Notes: generated from the letters alone by a model not told the origin. Shown: positions 28,269 to 36,756, counted from the first letter of the stretch. The stretch: DNA of 64,000 nucleotides from Miltoncostaea sp050250915 (GCA_050250915.1 JBFWNT010000001.1:186001-250000), one strand, 5' to 3'. Translations and numbers: made by a program.

Positions 28269-29479
28269 GCCGGGTTCGCGGCCGCGTCGGCGGCGCGGAG
28301 CTCGGCGTAGGGGTCGATGGCGCCGCGCCCGAGCGGGTGCAGCTCGAAGTGGAGGTGCGGGACGGTGCCGCGGGCGTCGCCGGTCATGCCCACGTTGCCG
28401 ATCACCTGGCCGGCGCGGACGCGCGAGCCGATGGCCAGCCCGGGGGTGATGCGGCTGAGGTGCGCGTAGTAGTAGCCGGTGGCGTCGTCGGCGCGGAGCC
28501 AGATCCAGATGCCGCCCAGGCCCCGCTCCTTGCGCGTCATCTGCGCGATCACGCCGTTGGCGACGGCCACGACCGGGGTGCGCATGGGGGCGAGGATGTC
28601 GTTGCCCTCGTGCTTGCCCTGGTGGCGCGGGGCGCCGAAGTCGTCGGAGAAGCCGTGCGGGCCCTGCACCGGGAACGCCAGCAGGCGGCTCGGCTTGCCG
28701 GCGCCGATGCGGCGCAGCACGTCGGGCGTCGCGCGTCCGTCGGCCTGGACGCCGGCTCGGCGCTGCCAGCGGATCAGGGCGCGGCGGGTGGCGGGGCCGA
28801 ACTCGCCGTCGACGTCCACGTCGAAGCCCTTGCGGATGAGCGCCACCTGGAGCTTCTGGACGCGGACGCCGCGCGAGCCCACCTTCAGGGTGGTGCCCTT
28901 CACCTGCCCGGCCGCCGGACCGCCGCGGCGCAGACGCGCGAGCAGGGTGGGGCCGGAGACGCCGGTGGGGCGCATGCCGAAGCGGCGCTGGGCCGTGCGG
29001 ACGGCGGCCCGGGTCTGGGGGCCGAACCCGCCGTCGACGCCCACCGTGAAGCCGGCGCGCGCGAGGCGGCGCTGCAGGACGCAGACCTGCGGGCCGTAGG
29101 CGCCCATCCGCAGGCGGCCGGCGGCGGCGCCGCGGGCGGTGGTGGGGCCCGGGAGGTCGCACACCGAGATGCCGAGCCACCAGAGCAGGGGGCGGTCGAC
29201 CAGGCCGTTGATGCGCAGGCCCATGCGCTTCTGGAGGCGCGCGACGGCGCGGCGGGTGCCCGGGCCGAAGCGGCCGTCGACGGTCACGCGGATGCCGCGG
29301 GAGCGCAGCTCGCGCTGGAGGGCCCGGACCGCGGGGCCGTGGGCGCCGACGGTCAGCACGCCCGACTCGGCGAAGGGCGGCGGGCGCTGCGCGGCGGACC
29401 CGGCGGGCGCCGTGACGGCGCCCGCGGCGGCGGCCGCGACGGCGGCGGCGACGACGGCCGTGGGGAGGCGGGGGCGCAT
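28265..29479 (-). CDS. Exported peptidoglycan-binding M23 endopeptidase
   Basis: A 404-residue secreted protein: signal peptide (1-30), three PG_binding_1 repeats (about 40-105, 115-180 and 195-255; each with VDGxFGPxTRRAV-like motifs), then a lysostaphin-type M23 domain (about 280-395). Zn ligands are visible as HEGND (HxxxD) and HLHFE (HxH). It should bind muropeptides and cleave cross-links. Upstream, the 95-bp gap to the next gene is shared with a small ORF on the other strand. Confidence 0.92.
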   Translation of the reverse strand: MRPRLPTAVVAAAVAAAAAGAVTAPAGSAAQRPPPFAESGVLTVGAHGPAVRALQRELRSRGIRVTVDGRFGPGTRRAVARLQKRMGLRINGLVDRPLLWWLGISVCDLPGPTTARGAAAGRLRMGAYGPQVCVLQRRLARAGFTVGVDGGFGPQTRAAVRTAQRRFGMRPTGVSGPTLLARLRRGGPAAGQVKGTTLKVGSRGVRVQKLQVALIRKGFDVDVDGEFGPATRRALIRWQRRAGVQADGRATPDVLRRIGAGKPSRLLAFPVQGPHGFSDDFGAPRHQGKHEGNDILAPMRTPVVAVANGVIAQMTRKERGLGGIWIWLRADDATGYYYAHLSRITPGLAIGSRVRAGQVIGNVGMTGDARGTVPHLHFELHPLGRGAIDPYAELRAADAAANPA

Positions 29480-29574
29480 GGTCGTCCGTCCGACTTCGCC
29501 GGTCCCGCGCGCGCACCTGCCGGTTTGACCCGCTCAGGGCGGGGAAACCCGACCCTGACGACGAGGAGGACGAG

Positions 29575-29679
29575 ATGTGGAAGTGGGCGAGGCGACTCGC
29601 GCCGATCGTGGCGCCGTTCGTGCTGCGGCGGCTCCGGAGGAACCGCCGGCACCAGCAGCAGCGGCAGGCCATGACGTGA
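29575..29679 (+). CDS. 34-residue basic small protein, coupled to the BrkB-like gene
   Basis: The ORF is 34 codons long, below usual gene-calling limits. ATG 29575 follows AGGAGGA by 5 nt, the best ribosome binding site in this area. The peptide starts MWKWARRLAPIVAPFVL, a short hydrophobic helix, and continues with an Arg/Gln-rich tail. Its stop overlaps the GTG of the next gene as GTGA, so translation of the membrane protein should depend on it. Its GC-rich third positions support coding. It could be a small membrane-associated peptide or a leader. Confidence 0.65.
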   Translation: MWKWARRLAPIVAPFVLRRLRRNRRHQQQRQAMT

Positions 29680-30668
29680 GCGAGGTCCGGGACCCGACCG
29701 GGTCGCACGGCGGTGCGGTCACCCGCAACCCGCCGCGGCGTGAGCTGCGGCCGACCGGGGTCTCGAGGGACACCGGGTGGACGGGGACACTGAAGCGCAC
29801 CTGGTCGGAGTTCCGCGAGGACGACCTGACCGACTGGGCGGCGGCGCTGACCTACTACGGCCTGCTGTCGCTGTTCCCCGCGCTCATCGCGGTGTCGTCG
29901 CTCATCGGGCTGTTCGCCAGCCCCCAGACGATCACCGACGTGATCCTCAACCTGGCGCCGCAGTCGGCGGCCGACACGCTGTCAGGCCCGATCGACTCGA
30001 TCACCTCCAACCAGGGCGCGGCCGGGGTCGCGCTGATCCTGGGTGTGCTCGGCGCGCTCTGGGGTGCGTCGGGGTACGTCGGCGCGTTCGGGCGCGCGGC
30101 CAACGTGGTGTACGAGACGCGCGAGGGCCGGCCGTTCTGGAAGCTGCGTCCCCAGCAGATCCTGGTGACGGTGGTGATGGTGGTCATGATCACCGTCGTC
30201 GCCCTCGCGATCGTGCTGACCGGGCCGGTCGTCTCGGCGATCGGCGACGAGGTCGGCCTGGGCGGCACCGCCCTGCTGGTGTGGGACATCGCCAAGTGGC
30301 CGGTGCTGGCGCTGCTGGTGGTCGGGCTGCTGCTCCTGCTGTTCTGGGCGACCCCCAACGTGCGCCAGCGCGGCATCCGGGGCGTGTTGCCCGGCGTGAT
30401 CGTCGGGCTGGCGGTCTGGGCGGTCGCCTCGGCGGCGTTCGCGTTCTACGTCGCAAACTTCGGGTCGTACGACCGCACCTACGGCACGCTCGGCGGCGTG
30501 GTGGTGCTGCTGGTGTGGTTGTGGCTCACCAACCTGGCGCTGCTGCTGGGGGTGGAGCTCAACGCGGAGCGCGAGCGCACCCGGCAGCTCGCGGCGGGCG
30601 TCCCCGGCGCCGACCGGGAGCTGCAGCTGGCCCAGCGCGGCGAGCCGAAGCCGCCGGCGACGGAGTAG
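29676..30668 (+). CDS. YihY/BrkB-family membrane protein
   Basis: A 330-residue inner-membrane protein with about six TMs. The family core is present: DLTDWAAALTYYGLLSLFP (about 52-70), NVVYETREGRPFWKLRP (about 145) and YDRTYGTLGGVVVLLVWLWL (about 270). BrkB was once called an RNase BN but acts as a membrane protein of unclear function. GTG 29676 overlaps the small upstream ORF; a longer start inside that ORF is less likely. Confidence 0.88.
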   Translation: MSEVRDPTGSHGGAVTRNPPRRELRPTGVSRDTGWTGTLKRTWSEFREDDLTDWAAALTYYGLLSLFPALIAVSSLIGLFASPQTITDVILNLAPQSAADTLSGPIDSITSNQGAAGVALILGVLGALWGASGYVGAFGRAANVVYETREGRPFWKLRPQQILVTVVMVVMITVVALAIVLTGPVVSAIGDEVGLGGTALLVWDIAKWPVLALLVVGLLLLLFWATPNVRQRGIRGVLPGVIVGLAVWAVASAAFAFYVANFGSYDRTYGTLGGVVVLLVWLWLTNLALLLGVELNAERERTRQLAAGVPGADRELQLAQRGEPKPPATE

Positions 30669-30683
30669 CGCCGGGTCGCGTCG

Positions 30684-31223
30684 TCAGCGGGGCCGGGCGC
30701 GCCACTCGTCGCGCGTCTGGCCCCAGACGACGATGTCCACCTCGACCGGCGGCGGCAGCCGGGCGGTGCGCAGGCGCCGCGAGCCCAGGTGCTCGGCCAC
30801 CCTCTCCGACGCGGTGTTGCCCTCGTCGATGCAGTGGATGATCTCCCGCCAGCCGAGGACGTCGAACGACCACTCCATCGCCGCGGCCGCCGCCTCGGTG
30901 GCGTAGCCGCGGCCCCACGCGTCGCGGGCGATGCCCCAGCCCACCTCGTCGCCCGGCCAGCCGTCGGGGTGCAGCGGCCCCACCCGGCCCACCCAGCGGC
31001 CCGTGTGGCGCTCCAGCACGGAGAACATCCCGAACCCGAGCAGCGACCACGACCCGGCCACCTGCATCAGCCCGCGCCACGACTCCGACCGGGATTTGAC
31101 GCCGCCGATCCAGCGGGTGCTCTCCTCGTCCGCCTGGAACTCCGCCCAGCCGTCCAGGTCGTCCAGCTGCGGCGGCCGGAGCGTGAGGCGCGCCGTCTCC
31201 AAGCGGGGGCCGTCGCCGGTCAC
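30684..31223 (-). CDS. RimJ/RimL-type GNAT acetyltransferase
   Basis: A 179-residue GNAT protein: LETARLTLRPPQLDDLDGWA at the start and the acetyl-CoA loop DAWGRGYATEAAAAAMEWSF (about 101-120), with WREIIHCIDEGNTASERVAE as the usual Asn-containing segment. It probably acetylates an amine of a protein or small molecule. Its GTG start overlaps the stop of the upstream hydrolase gene as GTGA. Confidence 0.88.
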   Translation of the reverse strand: MTGDGPRLETARLTLRPPQLDDLDGWAEFQADEESTRWIGGVKSRSESWRGLMQVAGSWSLLGFGMFSVLERHTGRWVGRVGPLHPDGWPGDEVGWGIARDAWGRGYATEAAAAAMEWSFDVLGWREIIHCIDEGNTASERVAEHLGSRRLRTARLPPPVEVDIVVWGQTRDEWRARPR

Positions 31224-32020
31224 GCGCCGTTCCGCTCGAGCCAGCCGGCGATGTGCGTGGCGATCTCCTCCCAGCCGTCGCCCGTCATGGACAGGTGCGG
31301 CCGGCCGGCGAACTCGACGTACTCCACCGGGGAGGGGCCGCCGTCGTACTTCTTATGCTGGGAGCGGACGACGCTGGCGGGGACGGTGTGGTCCTGCTCG
31401 GCGCCCACGAGGAGCATCGGGGCGCGGCCCTCGCGGTGGTAGTCGACCTCGGTCGGGGCGTGGAGGCGCAGGTTGGCGAAGCCCGCCTCGTAGAAGATCC
31501 GCCCGGTCTCGGGGACGCAGTACCGCTCGTACGCGTCCTTCGCCGCGTCCGCCGGCCACGTGTTGACGAACGCGTACGTGAACTCGTCCAGGTCGAGGGG
31601 CACCACGCCGTGCCGCTTCGACGGGTGGGCGAGCGCCGGCGCCGCGGACTTGAGCTGCGAGAACGGCAGGCGCATGACCCCCTTCGGCGCCGCGGGGCTG
31701 AGCCCCACCCCGGCGCGCCCGAGGCCGCGGTCGAGCAGCAGCTCGGTGAACAGGCCCCCGAAGGAGTGCCCCATGATCACGGGCGGCGCGTCCATCGCCT
31801 CGACGATCGCGGCGTAGTGGTCGACGATCTCCTCGACCCCGAGGTCGGCGATGTCGTCGCTGCTCTCGCGCTGCGCCGCGGCCCCCATCTGCTTGCGCGG
31901 CCATTCCGGCGCGGTCACGTCGTAGCCCTTCGAGGCGAAGAACCCGGCGAACGTCTCCCAGCTCTCCGAGCTGAGCCAGGCGCCGTGGATGAGCAGGAGC
32001 GGGGTGCGGTCCGTGGGCAC
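31220..32020 (-). CDS. Alpha/beta hydrolase
   Basis: A 266-residue hydrolase. The oxyanion strand LLLIHGAWLSSESW is at residues 8-21, the nucleophile elbow GHSFGG (Ser) about residue 96, the acid likely in VGAEQDHTV (Asp) and the catalytic His in GRPHLSM near the end. I place the start at GTG 32018-32020 because GGAGG precedes it at 7 nt; the open frame extends upstream without such a site. Forms a two-gene operon with the acetyltransferase. The substrate is unknown; related proteins act on esters or epoxides. Confidence 0.85.
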   Translation of the reverse strand: MPTDRTPLLLIHGAWLSSESWETFAGFFASKGYDVTAPEWPRKQMGAAAQRESSDDIADLGVEEIVDHYAAIVEAMDAPPVIMGHSFGGLFTELLLDRGLGRAGVGLSPAAPKGVMRLPFSQLKSAAPALAHPSKRHGVVPLDLDEFTYAFVNTWPADAAKDAYERYCVPETGRIFYEAGFANLRLHAPTEVDYHREGRAPMLLVGAEQDHTVPASVVRSQHKKYDGGPSPVEYVEFAGRPHLSMTGDGWEEIATHIAGWLERNGA

Positions 32021-32076
32021 GGGGGCCTCCAGGGGCGTGGGGTCCGGTGCCGCCACGCTACCCCGATCGCCCGGCG

Positions 32077-32856
32077 TCAGCCCAGCTCGTCCACCAGGTC
32101 GGCGACCGATGTGACGACGCGCGACGGCCGGTACGAGAAGCGGTCGATCTCCTCCTCGATCGTGACGCCGGTGAGCACCAGGATCGTCTCGAGCCCCGCC
32201 TCCAGGCCGGCCACGATGTCGGTGTCCATCCGGTCCCCGATCATCACGGTGCAGTCCGAGTGCGCGTCGATGGCGTTGAGCGCCGACCGCATCATCAGCG
32301 GGTTCGGCTTGCCCACGTAGTACGGCTGCACGTTGGTCGCGCGGCTGATGAGCGCGGCCACCGCACCCGTCGCGGGCACCGGCCCGGCCGGCGTGGGGCC
32401 GATCGGGTCGGGGTTGGTGGCGATGAAGCGCGCGCCCGACGCGATGAGGCGGATCGCCAGGGTGATGCGCTCCAGGCTGTACGAGCGGGTCTCGCCCAGC
32501 ACCACGTAGTCGGGCGAGCGCTCCGTCATGGTGTAGCCGCTCTGGTGCAGGGCGGTCGTGAGGCCCGACTCGCCGATCACGAAGGCCGTCCCGCGGGGCC
32601 GCTGGTCGGCCAGGAAGGCGGCGGTCGCGAGCGCCGACGTCCAGATGGCCTCCTCCGGTACGTCCAGGCCGCTGGCGCGCAGCCGCGCCGCCAGGTCGCG
32701 CGGCGTGTAGATCGAGTTGTTGGTCAGCACCAGGAACGGCCGGCCCAGCTCTCGGAGCCGCCCGATGAAGGCGTCGGCGCCCGGGACGGCGCGCTCCTCG
32801 TGCACCAGGACGCCGTCCATGTCCATCAGCCACGCCTGCGCCGGTTCGCGACCCAC
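32077..32856 (-). CDS. HAD-IIA (NagD-like) sugar phosphatase
   Basis: A 259-residue haloacid dehalogenase-fold phosphatase. Motif I is LMDMDGVLV (Asp nucleophile about residue 11), motif II LTNNS (about 44), Lys in YVGKPN (about 178) and motif III MIGDRMDTDI (about 202). The cap is of the IIA type. GTG 32854-32856 is preceded by TAAGCT at 6 nt, suggesting leaderless mRNA. Dephosphorylates nucleotides or sugar phosphates; substrate unknown. Confidence 0.92.
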   Translation of the reverse strand: MGREPAQAWLMDMDGVLVHEERAVPGADAFIGRLRELGRPFLVLTNNSIYTPRDLAARLRASGLDVPEEAIWTSALATAAFLADQRPRGTAFVIGESGLTTALHQSGYTMTERSPDYVVLGETRSYSLERITLAIRLIASGARFIATNPDPIGPTPAGPVPATGAVAALISRATNVQPYYVGKPNPLMMRSALNAIDAHSDCTVMIGDRMDTDIVAGLEAGLETILVLTGVTIEEEIDRFSYRPSRVVTSVADLVDELG

Positions 32857-32862
32857 GCGCGG

Positions 32863-32868
32863 AGCTTA
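32863..32868 (-). promoter_or_regulatory. Putative -10 (TAAGCT), leaderless
   Basis: Minus-strand TAAGCT, 6 nt, then the GTG of the HAD gene. No ribosome binding site is visible. Confidence 0.5.
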
Positions 32869-32901
32869 CGGACCGGGGACGCCCATGCCGATAGGGGGGA
32901 C

Positions 32902-33072
32902 GTGGGCCTCTCCGCCACCAGCGCCGCCGGATCGGTGCAGATCGCGATGCTGGCGAAGGTGCTGGACCAGGCGCGGCCCGTCCCGGCGGCCTCGCCGACC
33001 GACGCCGTGATGCAGGCGGCCGCCTCCCAGGCGCTGCTCGCCTCCGCCGCCCGGCTCGACGTCCTGGCCTAG
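32902..33072 (+). CDS. 56-residue small protein, possibly YjfB-like
   Basis: The GTG at 32902 follows AGGGGGGAC, a close ribosome binding site. The 56 residues consist of a helix (GSVQIAMLAKVLDQA) and an Ala-rich tail. The pattern of that helix recalls the small YjfB putative motility proteins, but no flagellar gene is in the window and the match is weak. The stop shares CTAG with the sigma factor gene on the other strand. Confidence 0.5.
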   Translation: MGLSATSAAGSVQIAMLAKVLDQARPVPAASPTDAVMQAAASQALLASAARLDVLA

Positions 33073-34004
33073 CCGCGCGGCGGCGGCTTTCGCCGGGCTC
33101 GCTCCAGGACGTCCGTGATGGCGCCCACGCGACCGAGGTGCCCGAGCTTGTCGGGGTTCACGACGGAGCGGATCGACTGCACCCGGTCGCCGGCGATGCC
33201 GATCGCCCAGACCGCCAGGACGGCGCCGTCGGCGTCGCGGACGAGGACGCCGGGCTCCCCGTTGACATCCACCAGCTCGCTGCCGAGACCCCCGGCGCGC
33301 TCGACAAGGCCGAGCCAGGCCGACAGCGCCCCGGCCACCCGTCGCCGCCCGAACAGGGGACGGGCGAGGGCGGGCGCGCGGCCGCCGCCGTCGCCGTGCA
33401 ACTCCACGTCCTCGGCGAGCATCGACTCGAGCGCCGCCATGTCGCCCTCCTGCGCCGCCTGCAGGAAGCGCAGGGCCAGCTCGTCGCGGGCCGGCCGCGA
33501 CGCCTCGTAGCGGGGGCGCCGGTCGGCCACGTGCCGCCGCGCCCGCGTGGCCAGCTGGCGGGCCGCCGGCGCGCTCTTGCCGATGATCTCGGCGATGCGG
33601 TCGTAGGGGTAGTCGAACACGTCGTGCAGCAGGAAGGCCGCCCGCTGCTCCGGCGACAGCGTCTCCAGCACCACCAGGAACGCGAGCGAGAGCGAGTCGG
33701 CGGTCTCGGCGTGGCGGACGGGGTCGTCCTGGCCGGAGGTGACGATCGGCTCCGGGAGCCACTCGCCCACGTACGTCTCGCGGCGGGCGCGGGCCGACCG
33801 CAGCGCGTCGATGGAGAGCCGCGTGACCACGGTGGAGAGGTACGCCCGCGGCGAGGCCAGCTCCCGGCCGTCCTCGAGGGCCCGGTGCAGGCGCAGGAGG
33901 CCCTCCTGCACGATGTCCTCGGCCTCGCTCACGCTGCCCGTCATGCGGTAGGCGATCGCGAACGCCCCGGGCCGCAGTTCCTGGAGGAGCTCCTGCGTGG
34001 CCAC
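33069..34004 (-). CDS. ECF41-group RNA polymerase sigma factor with SnoaL-like tail
   Basis: A 311-residue sigma factor. Region 2 (about 8-75) contains SEAEDIVQEGLLRLH and ASPRAYLSTVVTRLSID; region 4 (about 110-165) has LSPEQRAAFLLHDVFDYPYD and a helix-turn-helix. The C-terminal SnoaL-like domain (about 185-310) controls activity in place of an anti-sigma factor. Three ECF41 signatures are visible: WLPEP in the linker (about 84), DGGGR (about 213) and NPDKLG (about 287). It follows the epimerase by 2 nt, the usual ECF41 arrangement, with a matching promoter upstream (34987-35013). Confidence 0.95.
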   Translation of the reverse strand: MATQELLQELRPGAFAIAYRMTGSVSEAEDIVQEGLLRLHRALEDGRELASPRAYLSTVVTRLSIDALRSARARRETYVGEWLPEPIVTSGQDDPVRHAETADSLSLAFLVVLETLSPEQRAAFLLHDVFDYPYDRIAEIIGKSAPAARQLATRARRHVADRRPRYEASRPARDELALRFLQAAQEGDMAALESMLAEDVELHGDGGGRAPALARPLFGRRRVAGALSAWLGLVERAGGLGSELVDVNGEPGVLVRDADGAVLAVWAIGIAGDRVQSIRSVVNPDKLGHLGRVGAITDVLERARRKPPPRG

Positions 34005-34006
34005 GG

Positions 34007-34951
34007 CTACAGGGCCGTGGCGAAGCCGTCGCGCCAGGTGGCGTGGCGGGGCCGCCAGCCCAGCTCGCGCTTGGCCTTGGCGTTCGACGCCCCCACCGCC
34101 TCGGTCATCATCACCGTGGCCGCCTCCCCCGCGAACAGGCGGGCGACCCAGCGCGGCACGTGCCGCGGGGCGGGCGCGCCGAGCGCCGCGGCGGCGGCGG
34201 GCAGCCATTGGGACACCGTCGCCGGCTCGTCGTCCACCACGTTGTAGACGCCGCGGCCGTGGCCCTCGATGGCGTCGACGGTGGCGTCGGCGGCGTCCTC
34301 GATGTGGATGAACGACCACACCCCGGCGCCGTCGCCCACCAGCGGCACCTTCCGCTCCCTGATGGCCTCGACCATCACGCCCTCCGGGCCCAGGCTCAGT
34401 GACGTGCCGGGGCCGTAGAACCCGCCGTACCGGAGGACGACGCCGCCGAGGTCGTCGGCGCCCAGCACGGCGCGCTCGAGGTGGCGGATCGCCGCGACCC
34501 CCGTCCGCATCTGCCGGGGCGGGTGCTCGTCGAGCGGGTCGTCCTCCGACTTCACGGGCGCGCCGACGCGGGCGAAGATGGACGGCGCGTAGCTCTGGGC
34601 CACGAACCGCCGCGCGCCCACGGCCCGGGCGGCCGACAGCAGGTGGTCGGTCCCCTCGGTGCGCAGGCGGTTGGTGAGCGCGAAGTCGCGCTCGAAGTGC
34701 CTCAGGTCGAGGTGCGCGGGGATCGCCGTGAGCTGGTGCACGACCACCTCGGGCTCGGCGACCGCCACGGCGCGGGCCACCGCCTCGGGGTCGAGGGCGT
34801 CGGCGACGACCGGCTCCGCGCCCAGCGCGCGCACCAGGTCCTGCTTCCCCGGGCTGCGCGTCATCCCGGTCACCTCGTGCCCGCGCTCCGCGAGGCGGGG
34901 GAGCAGCTGGCGCCCCAGCGCGCCGGTGGCCCCGGCGACGAAGATCCTCAT
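34007..34951 (-). CDS. NAD-dependent epimerase/dehydratase-like SDR, ECF41 partner
   Basis: A 314-residue extended SDR. The Rossmann motif is GATGALGR (about 7-14). The Ser-Tyr-Lys triad looks degenerate: QSYAPSIF (about 118) has no clear YxxxK, so catalysis is uncertain. A second homolog lies at 37297. Epimerases of this type are typical partners of ECF41 sigma factors. ATG 34949-34951 has AAAGGAGA upstream, and the ECF41 promoter lies 36-62 nt before the start. Confidence 0.85.
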   Translation of the reverse strand: MRIFVAGATGALGRQLLPRLAERGHEVTGMTRSPGKQDLVRALGAEPVVADALDPEAVARAVAVAEPEVVVHQLTAIPAHLDLRHFERDFALTNRLRTEGTDHLLSAARAVGARRFVAQSYAPSIFARVGAPVKSEDDPLDEHPPRQMRTGVAAIRHLERAVLGADDLGGVVLRYGGFYGPGTSLSLGPEGVMVEAIRERKVPLVGDGAGVWSFIHIEDAADATVDAIEGHGRGVYNVVDDEPATVSQWLPAAAAALGAPAPRHVPRWVARLFAGEAATVMMTEAVGASNAKAKRELGWRPRHATWRDGFATAL

Positions 34952-34986
34952 GACTGTCTCCTTTCCGGACATGCTTCTGGAGAGGA

Positions 34987-35013
34987 GACGGGACGGCCAG
35001 CCGATTCGTGACA
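34987..35013 (-). promoter_or_regulatory. ECF41-type promoter of the epimerase-sigma operon
   Basis: Reading the minus strand: TGTCACG (35007-35013), exactly 16 nt, CGTC (34987-34990). The published ECF41 target promoter is TGTCACA, about 16 nt, CGTC, so one base differs. The site is at the right distance from the ATG at 34951 with room for the ribosome binding site. It implies positive autoregulation. Confidence 0.8.
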
Positions 35014-35023
35014 CCATCCGCAC

Positions 35024-35473
35024 GTGCATCTGGAGGACTTCCGTCCGGGCGACCGGTTCACCACCCCGGAGCGGGAGATCAGCGAGGCCGAGATCGTCGC
35101 GTTCGCGCGGGACTGGGACCCGCAGCCGTTCCACACCGACCCCGCCGCCGGCCCCGGGTCGGTGTTCGGCCGCCACGTCGGCAGCGGCTGGCACACCGCC
35201 GCGATCACGATGCGCCTGTGGGTCGACCACGGCCCGATGGTGGCCGGGGGGACCGTGGGCCTCGGCGTCGACGACATGCGCTGGGGGCCGCTCGTGCCGG
35301 GCGACCGGCTGCGGCTGGAGGGCGAGGTGCTGGAGGTGCGGCCGTCGCGCAGCGGCGCCCCCCGCGGCGTGGTGCGCATGCGGGTCCGCACACTCAACCA
35401 GCGCGACGAGGAGGTGCAGCACATGGTCACCACCATCCTCGTGCCGGCCCGGGACGGGGCGCCTCCCGGCTGA
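35024..35473 (+). CDS. MaoC-like (hot-dog) dehydratase
   Basis: A 149-residue hot-dog-fold protein. The hydratase motif is complete: FARDWDPQPFHTDPAAG (Asp and His, about residues 28-41) and the helix following GSGWHTAAITMRL. It probably hydrates or dehydrates a CoA ester of an enoyl type, acting as a single-domain dimer. GTG 35024 has no ribosome binding site; CACCAT at 6 nt is a poor -10. It is divergent from the epimerase-sigma operon, and the ECF41 promoter ends 11 nt before its start, so the two may influence each other. Confidence 0.88.
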   Translation: MHLEDFRPGDRFTTPEREISEAEIVAFARDWDPQPFHTDPAAGPGSVFGRHVGSGWHTAAITMRLWVDHGPMVAGGTVGLGVDDMRWGPLVPGDRLRLEGEVLEVRPSRSGAPRGVVRMRVRTLNQRDEEVQHMVTTILVPARDGAPPG

Positions 35474-35573
35474 CCCGCGTACTCCCCCGGGATGACGGCC
35501 GGCGGCCGAAGATCACCCCCGGGGACCAGGGCGGTGCATCCTCCCGCGTGACGATCCCGTGAGAGGGCGGACA

Positions 35574-35579
35574 TAGCGT
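35574..35579 (+). promoter_or_regulatory. Putative -10 (TAGCGT) before the 35-residue ORF
   Basis: This lies in the 142-nt stretch 35474-35615, which contains no other gene that I can see. TAGCGT would start a leader of about 30 nt ending with GGAGG and ATG 35616. Confidence 0.4.
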
Positions 35580-35615
35580 GGCGGGCGTCCCCAGTCGCCC
35601 CCATGGAGGCCCCCG

Positions 35616-35723
35616 ATGCGCCCGTCCACCGCCCTCTCGCTGCTCGGCTTCCTCGCCGCCCTGGTCACGGAGATCGTCTTCGGCCGGGCTCCAGGCGAGG
35701 TCCCCGCCGTGCCGCCGCGCTAG
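35616..35723 (+). CDS. 35-residue single-TM small protein
   Basis: ATG 35616 has GGAGG 7 nt upstream and a TAGCGT -10 about 37 nt upstream. The peptide has one hydrophobic segment, ALSLLGFLAALVTEIVFG, and a short Pro-rich tail. Third positions are GC-rich. Nothing is known about it; it converges with the FAD monooxygenase gene 10 nt away. Confidence 0.55.
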   Translation: MRPSTALSLLGFLAALVTEIVFGRAPGEVPAVPPR

Positions 35724-35733
35724 GCCGCGGGGC

Positions 35734-36750
35734 TCACGCCGGCGGCCACCGCTCGTGCTCGGGCGGACGGCCGGTGGCGTAGACCTTCGACGCGGTGCCG
35801 CCGACCGCCAGGTACGGCGCGATGGCGGGGCGGCGCCAGTGCTCGTACGAGCGGCACGCCGCGTCCGGGTCGTCCGGGTTCTGGCTCACCGCGATCGCGA
35901 GGGCCTGCGCGTCGCCCATCCCCAGGCCGGAGCCGATGCCCACCTCCGGGTTCATGGCGTGCAGGGCCTCGCCGATGAGCGCCACGCCGGGGCGCCACCA
36001 CTCCTCGCAGCGCACCTCGGTGACCTCGCGGTAGCCGAGGTCGTCGTCGGTGAGGGGGGCGAGCACCTCCGCGCCCTGGGGCAGCAGCCGCAGGTAGGCC
36101 TCGCGGAACGCGTCGATGCCGGGGGCCAGGGCCTCCTCGGCGCCGCCCGGGACGCGGTCGATCTGCCACCCGCCGGCGCTCCCCTCGGCCCAGTCGAGCA
36201 GCGTCACCTGGCGGCCGTCGCTGAGGAACGCGATCGAGAAGGGCTCGGGGGCGTGGACGGGGCTGCGGAACGAGACGAACGCGGTGTCGGCCAGGCGCAG
36301 GTCGGCGGTGATGCCCGCCAGCTCGCGCACCCGCGACCCGGTGCCGTCGGCGCCGACCACCAGCTCGGCGGGGTGGTCGCGCTCGCCCTCCGGGGTGCGG
36401 AGGCGGGCCCCCACGACACGGTCCCCGTCGCGAAGCAGGTCCACGAGCTCGTGCTCCCACAGGATCTCGAGCCCCTCGCGCAGCTCCTCCACCACCGTCT
36501 GCCGCGGCACCGAGATCGACACGGGCCAGCCGTCGCGCAGGGGCGGGACGTCGATCCCCGCGGCGCGGATCGGCGTGAGCACCCCGATCTCCTCCAGTGC
36601 GTCGTACGCCTGGAACGGCAGCATGATGGGCCCCGGGATGCGACGGTCGGGCGCGGCCCGCTCGATGATCGCCACGTCGCCGCCGCGGTGCTGGATGCCC
36701 CGCGCCAGCACCAGCCCCGCCATCCCGCCGCCGGAGATCAGGATCCTCAT
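35734..36750 (-). CDS. FAD-dependent aromatic-hydroxylase-like monooxygenase
   Basis: A 338-residue flavoprotein of the PHBH/UbiH fold. The N-terminal ISGGGMAGLVLARGI binds ADP of FAD; VVGADGTGSRVR is the DG motif (about 152-163); the third, normally GDAxH, reads LIGEALHAMNPEVG, so the Asp is replaced by Glu. It likely hydroxylates an aromatic or polyketide-like compound with NAD(P)H. ATG 36748-36750 is preceded at 6 nt by TAGGCT (leaderless). It is shorter than the 370-400 usual. Confidence 0.88.
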   Translation of the reverse strand: MRILISGGGMAGLVLARGIQHRGGDVAIIERAAPDRRIPGPIMLPFQAYDALEEIGVLTPIRAAGIDVPPLRDGWPVSISVPRQTVVEELREGLEILWEHELVDLLRDGDRVVGARLRTPEGERDHPAELVVGADGTGSRVRELAGITADLRLADTAFVSFRSPVHAPEPFSIAFLSDGRQVTLLDWAEGSAGGWQIDRVPGGAEEALAPGIDAFREAYLRLLPQGAEVLAPLTDDDLGYREVTEVRCEEWWRPGVALIGEALHAMNPEVGIGSGLGMGDAQALAIAVSQNPDDPDAACRSYEHWRRPAIAPYLAVGGTASKVYATGRPPEHERWPPA

Positions 36751-36756
36751 GTCCAG

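Noticed and set aside
25535..29674. Open frame of 1379 codons on the + strand
   Set aside because: Antisense to the second MMPL gene and the M23 peptidase, and out of frame over the DWSA protein; no domain visible.
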